DNA from: an uncultured Clostridia bacterium
GTDB lineage: Bacteria > Bacillota > Clostridia > Christensenellales > UBA1242
Direction: 5' to 3'
DNA: 32,069 nucleotides
Assembly (NCBI GenBank): GCA_944372335.1
Contig: CALVYQ010000012.1
Coordinates: 1 to 32,069, forward strand
Under the pieces are notes generated by a model that was not told where the DNA came from, searched no databases, and worked only from the letters and a program-made list of their open reading frames with translations. Position numbers and translations under genes: made by a program. Within the stretch, counting starts at the first letter, position 1; each line of letters begins with the position of its first letter. Shown here piece by piece: positions 29,527 to 32,069 of this stretch.

Positions 29527-30417
29527 TTGGAGCTTTTTTGTTTAGAACATATTTTATTCATGGTGGTTATAGCCTTAATAATGGGATTATCCATTTTCTT
29601 AATCTTAAAATTTGTTCCGAAAGAAAAAATGTTTATTCCTATTAAAATTTTAGCCACAATAGGATTAATTTTAATTATAATAAATCGAATTGTAGTTGCA
29701 AAATCAAGAACATCAACATTTATTGACTTCTTGCCAAATACTTATTGTAGTATGATGGGGTTTATTATGCCTTTAGTTGTTTTGTTTTTTAAGCCAAACA
29801 CTAAAATTTTTCAATATGCTCTATTTGCTGGAATGATAGGTGGACTATTAACTTATATATATCCTGATTTTATTGTTTATTTTGATACAATGTTTAATAT
29901 ACATCCTTTTACTGCTTATTTGTATCATGTTTTTATGCTGTTTATTTTTTTAATTGCGATCATATCAAAGTATTTTGTTCCAACTTTTAAAAATTGGATT
30001 TCTTTACCAATAGGATTGGCATTTATGGTTGTTGTAGGAGTTTTTGGAAATAGTGTGCTTAATCAATCAAACAATATGTATTTAAATGCACCTTTAATTG
30101 ATGGAACATTTTTTACATGGTATATTGTCGGGATTTTATTTTTAGTGTTATACACATTGATTATTCAAATCTATGAGATGTGCACAATAAAACCGAAAGA
30201 ATGGACAGTTGTTAAAGGTTGGAATTATGTAAAAAGTAAGTTTAAAGAAATAAAGTTTAAGACAAATATAGACAAAAGAAAAGCTCTTAAAGACGAAATT
30301 CAAAATAATACGGAAAATAAAAAAGTCGCCAATGTTGAAATCTTGGCTTCTAGTTTAGATGGAAAAGAAGATATAAAAGATAAAAAAACAAAAAAAGTAA
30401 AAAATAAAAAGCAATGA
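29527..30417 (+). CDS. Second YwaF-like multi-pass membrane protein
   Basis: The start is TTG 29527, 6 bp after AAGGAGG (29514-29520). The 296-residue product has about seven hydrophobic segments (first at about residues 8-29) and a long Lys-rich cytoplasmic tail (about 225-296, ending KKVKNKKQ). A loop with F-L-P-N-T-Y-C-S-M-M-G-F (about 67-78) corresponds to the L-P-x-x-x-C-S-x-x-x-F loop of YwaF-type proteins, followed by a G-G-L-L-T-Y-I-Y-P segment (about 107-115) and a helix starting H-V-F-M-L-F. It shares layout with the protein at 21540-22334 but little direct identity. It is somewhat lower in GC than pnp. The function is unknown. Confidence 0.65.
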   Translation: MELFCLEHILFMVVIALIMGLSIFLILKFVPKEKMFIPIKILATIGLILIIINRIVVAKSRTSTFIDFLPNTYCSMMGFIMPLVVLFFKPNTKIFQYALFAGMIGGLLTYIYPDFIVYFDTMFNIHPFTAYLYHVFMLFIFLIAIISKYFVPTFKNWISLPIGLAFMVVVGVFGNSVLNQSNNMYLNAPLIDGTFFTWYIVGILFLVLYTLIIQIYEMCTIKPKEWTVVKGWNYVKSKFKEIKFKTNIDKRKALKDEIQNNTENKKVANVEILASSLDGKEDIKDKKTKKVKNKKQ

Positions 30418-30430
30418 TATTATTTTTTAG

Positions 30431-30460
30431 CACTTTAACGATAAGTTAGGGTGTTTTTTT
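30431..30460 (+). terminator. Terminator after the second YwaF-like gene
   Basis: Stem CACTTTAAC (30431-30439) / GTTAGGGTG (30445-30453, two G-T pairs), loop GATAA, then seven T. A second hairpin, GTGTTT (30451-30456) / AAACAC (30468-30473), with its own seven T (30474-30480) follows as a back-up. Confidence 0.75.
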
Positions 30461-30493
30461 ATATAAGAAACACTTTTTTTATTCTAAACACTT

Positions 30494-31504
30494 TTATTTT
30501 TTATTTGAGGTGATTTTTTTTACCGTGCCACGAAGATTTGAAAAGTTTGTTAAAATTTCATAAGTGATTGTCTTAGCTTTTTTTGCTAAATAAGATGCAT
30601 CTCTTAAAACAATAACTTCATCTCCAACATTTACATTTTCATCTATTTTAACAAAAAATGCATCCATGCAGATATTACCTACGCTTTTATACTTTTTTCC
30701 ATTAATACTAACTGTAAACTTTTGTGAGAGCGTTCTTGTGAGGCCGTCACCATAGCCTATTTGAACTACGCCGAAAAAACTATTTTTTCTTACTTGATAT
30801 TTTTTGCCATAGCCAATGTATTCGCCTTTTTTAGAGTAGAATTTTTTTATAATGTGTGATGAAATTGTCATAACTTTTAACTTATTTGGTTCATAGCCGT
30901 AAGCGCCAATACCAAGACGAAGTATGTCATAATCATAATTATAGCCATAGATTCCACTTCCGCCAAAACAAACAGGACAGGTGTTTATAATATGTTCTTT
31001 TAGTTTGCAAAATTTATTGTATTGCTTTTTTGTTCTTCTTCTATCATTCGTGTCAGAAAAATGAGTATAAATAGATTTTAATTCAATATTGTTTTCTTTC
31101 AAAATATTGCTTATGCTCTTTAAAACTATTTCACTTTTAGTGCCAAATCTATTCATTCCGGTATTTATTGCTAGATGTAAAAGATGTGAGCAATTGTTTT
31201 TTATTGCCTGTCTTAAATCTTCCTCATTTTCAATAATAAATTCCAAGTTAAATTCCCGACAAGTCTTATAATCTTCAATCGGTGCATATATGATTACTCG
31301 CTTTTTTGTTAAACTTCTTACAAAAAGAGCTTCGCTGATATTAACAACGCCAAAAGCTTCAACAAAGTTTTCGCTATTTAAAACAATCTCTTCTACTCCA
31401 TGTCCATAGGCGTTTGCTTTGACCATCAAACAAATTTTTTTACTTGAATAGCAGGATAGGTTGTGTTTTAAAGCTTCAATATCTATATATTTAAAATTTT
31501 TCAT
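30494..31504 (-). CDS. alr: Alanine racemase
   Basis: Alr is a PLP enzyme making D-alanine for peptidoglycan. The 336-residue product is shorter than typical (360-390) and divergent. Core elements remain: the PLP lysine Lys29 in VKANAYGHG (residues 28-36), TGMNRFG (115-121), I-Y-T-H-F-S (145-150), R-L-G-I-G-A-Y-G (196-203) and the second catalytic base Tyr251 in IGYGDGLTR (249-257). Near the C-terminus are G-N-I-C-M-D (substrate binding) and V-G-D-E-V-I-V-L. The usual H-x-A-N-S-A segment is changed to C-F-G-G-S-G. No ribosome-binding site precedes the ATG, and the promoter abuts it. In Bacillus alr sits beside acpS and mazEF; here it is about 19 kb away. Confidence 0.9.
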   Translation of the reverse strand: MKNFKYIDIEALKHNLSCYSSKKICLMVKANAYGHGVEEIVLNSENFVEAFGVVNISEALFVRSLTKKRVIIYAPIEDYKTCREFNLEFIIENEEDLRQAIKNNCSHLLHLAINTGMNRFGTKSEIVLKSISNILKENNIELKSIYTHFSDTNDRRRTKKQYNKFCKLKEHIINTCPVCFGGSGIYGYNYDYDILRLGIGAYGYEPNKLKVMTISSHIIKKFYSKKGEYIGYGKKYQVRKNSFFGVVQIGYGDGLTRTLSQKFTVSINGKKYKSVGNICMDAFFVKIDENVNVGDEVIVLRDASYLAKKAKTITYEILTNFSNLRGTVKKITSNKK

Positions 31505-31509
31505 AAGAA

Positions 31510-31539
31510 TATATATTTTCTTTCAATATTTTATGTTAA
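31510..31539 (-). promoter_or_regulatory. Promoter of alr, predicting a leaderless mRNA
   Basis: Minus strand: -35 TTAACA (31539-31534), 18-bp spacer, -10 TATATA (31515-31510). Five bases separate the -10 from the alr ATG at 31504. Confidence 0.45.
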
Positions 31540-31548
31540 ATTTTCTTG

Positions 31549-31565
31549 TATCGAAAAAAGTCGAA
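31549..31565 (+). promoter_or_regulatory. Imperfect tandem Spo0A-like boxes
   Basis: TATCGAA (31549-31555) and AGTCGAA (31559-31565) each differ by one base from the Spo0A box TGTCGAA, and are in direct repeat with a 3-bp gap (10-bp period), the spacing used by Spo0A dimers. They lie between alr and the Arc-type gene. The AT-rich context makes chance occurrence possible. Confidence 0.3.
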
Positions 31566-31639
31566 AAGATGACGCACTTTTGCCGTCAAGATTATGTAAT
31601 TTTTAATTTTATTTAGTAAAATTTAATAGGAGGCAAAAT

Positions 31640-31819
31640 ATGAATAAACTACGATATACGCTGAGAATATCCAACGTTTTACAAGCCAAGATAAGCTACA
31701 CTGCAAATTATAACGGCCGTTCTAAAAACAAAGAAATAGAATATGCCATTAAAAGATACTTGACTGATTTTGAAAGATTGCACGGTGAGATTGATACGAA
31801 AAAAGAGCAAGATTTTTAA
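31640..31819 (+). CDS. Arc-type ribbon-helix-helix DNA-binding protein (59 aa)
   Basis: ATG 31640 follows a strong AGGAGG (31628-31633), and the frame ends at TAA 31817-31819. The product has the Arc-like pattern: a beta-strand R-Y-T-L-R-I (residues 5-10) that would enter the major groove, helix A (about 12-23), the turn N-G-R-S-K-N-K-E-I (25-33; Arc has N-G-R-S-V-N-S-E-I) and helix B (about 33-46), then a polar tail. It is a probable dimeric transcription factor or an orphan antitoxin; no toxin gene adjoins it. An inverted repeat TGACG (31570-31574) / CGTCA (31584-31588) lies 50 bp upstream and could be an operator. Confidence 0.75.
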   Translation: MNKLRYTLRISNVLQAKISYTANYNGRSKNKEIEYAIKRYLTDFERLHGEIDTKKEQDF

Positions 31820-31838
31820 ATAAAGTTACCTAATTTTA

Positions 31839-31867
31839 TTGACTTTTAAAAAAATGTGTTGTATAAT
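31839..31867 (+). promoter_or_regulatory. Strong promoter upstream of the tRNA-Lys
   Basis: -35 TTGACT (31839-31844), 17-bp spacer, perfect -10 TATAAT (31862-31867). The expected start is near 31874, about 120 nt before the tRNA. The leader contains a small CATAG/CTATG hairpin and no recognised gene. Confidence 0.75.
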
Positions 31868-31994
31868 ACACATAGTTTTTTCTATGGAAGTAATTTTTTT
31901 AAATTGTCATAGTGATATTGACTTTTAAAATTTTATTTAGAAAAGCTGTGGTGTCTCTTAAGTTTCAAATTTTTGCCGGAGAGGTTATAAGCAT

Positions 31995-32034
31995 GGGTTG
32001 CTAGCTCAGTTGGTAGAGCATTCGACTCTTAATC
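31995..32034 (+). tRNA. 5' part of tRNA-Lys(CTT), interrupted in the anticodon stem
   Basis: The sequence follows tRNA order exactly: acceptor strand GGGTTGC (31995-32001), TA, D-stem GCTC / GAGC (32004-32007, 32016-32019) with loop AGTTGGTA, A, anticodon stem TTCGA (32021-32025) and loop CTCTTAA (32026-32032), giving anticodon CTT (32028-32030), Lys. The 3' stem should read TCGAA, but only TC (32033-32034) agrees. The remaining 35 bases to the window end contain no T-arm (no GTTCRA), so the rest of the tRNA is missing or displaced. The cause may be an intron, an insertion, or an assembly error at the end of the sequence. Confidence 0.8.
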
Positions 32035-32069
32035 ATACGCTCCGAAATGAGTATAAACTACATTTATGG

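Noticed and set aside
32021-32062. Reading the tRNA-Lys as complete with a 9-nt insertion in the anticodon stem (T[9 nt]CGAA)
   Set aside because: CGAA does occur at 32043-32046, but the bases after it contain no variable loop or T-arm consensus, so the tRNA cannot be completed this way.

Overview
This window is an AT-rich, gene-dense piece of a chromosome from an anaerobic, Gram-positive-type bacterium, most likely an uncultivated member of the Clostridia. The evidence is a spoIIE-tilS pair, a minD-minE pair, an EndoA-type mazF downstream of acpS, an rpoZ-priA-def-fmt-rlmN-rsgA-rpe block, rpsO-pnp, and strong GGAGG ribosome-binding sites with frequent GTG/TTG starts. SpoIIE implies that the lineage sporulates or descends from spore formers. 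The window opens inside a gene and closes inside a tRNA, so it may be a complete metagenomic contig. No phage, transposase, CRISPR array or integrase was found.

Layout. 1-2.6 kb: the 3' end of a GLUG-repeat surface-type protein, murB (minus), dtd, and a membrane protein with a SHOCT-like tail. 2.6-6.5 kb: spoIIE and tilS. 6.5-8.6 kb: a membrane-anchored exported protein (minus) and a DegV fatty-acid-binding protein. 8.6-10.1 kb: a TtcA-like tRNA thiolase flanked by two very small proteins. 10.2-12.6 kb: a one-domain YigZ, a nucleotide-sugar-hydrolase-like protein, recX, acpS, an unrecognised 79-residue protein and mazF. 12.6-20.6 kb: one long co-directional run for translation, replication restart and carbon metabolism (rpoZ, priA, cutA, a histidine phosphatase, def, fmt, rlmN, rsgA, rpe, HAD phosphatase). 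20.7-22.4 kb: a ferritin-like protein, a small conserved-looking protein, an apparent unidentified small RNA on the minus strand, and a YwaF-like membrane protein. 22.4-25.6 kb: rsmE, mtaB, minD, minE. 25.7-30.4 kb: an XRE-membrane protein, rpsO with a structured leader, pnp, and a second YwaF-like membrane protein. 30.5-32.07 kb: alanine racemase (minus), an Arc-type DNA-binding protein, and a tRNA-Lys(CTT) whose sequence is broken in the anticodon stem.

Functionally most genes serve translation and RNA maturation: tilS, ttcA-like, mtaB, dtd, fmt/def, rlmN, rsmE, rsgA, rpsO, pnp and mazF. Others serve envelope synthesis (murB, alr) and division-site placement (minDE).

The most unusual items are: (1) a compact minus-strand RNA of about 82 nt with its own near-consensus promoter, a three-way-junction fold and a closing stem that runs directly into a U-tract; (2) several genes (murB, ttcA-like, yigZ, alr) whose -10 box ends about six or seven bases before the ATG and which lack a Shine-Dalgarno sequence, suggesting leaderless mRNAs; (3) an rpsO leader with a potential pseudoknot; (4) an unfamiliar putative antitoxin overlapping mazF; (5) the interrupted tRNA-Lys at the window edge. 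All functional calls rest on motif recognition by eye, without database searches.
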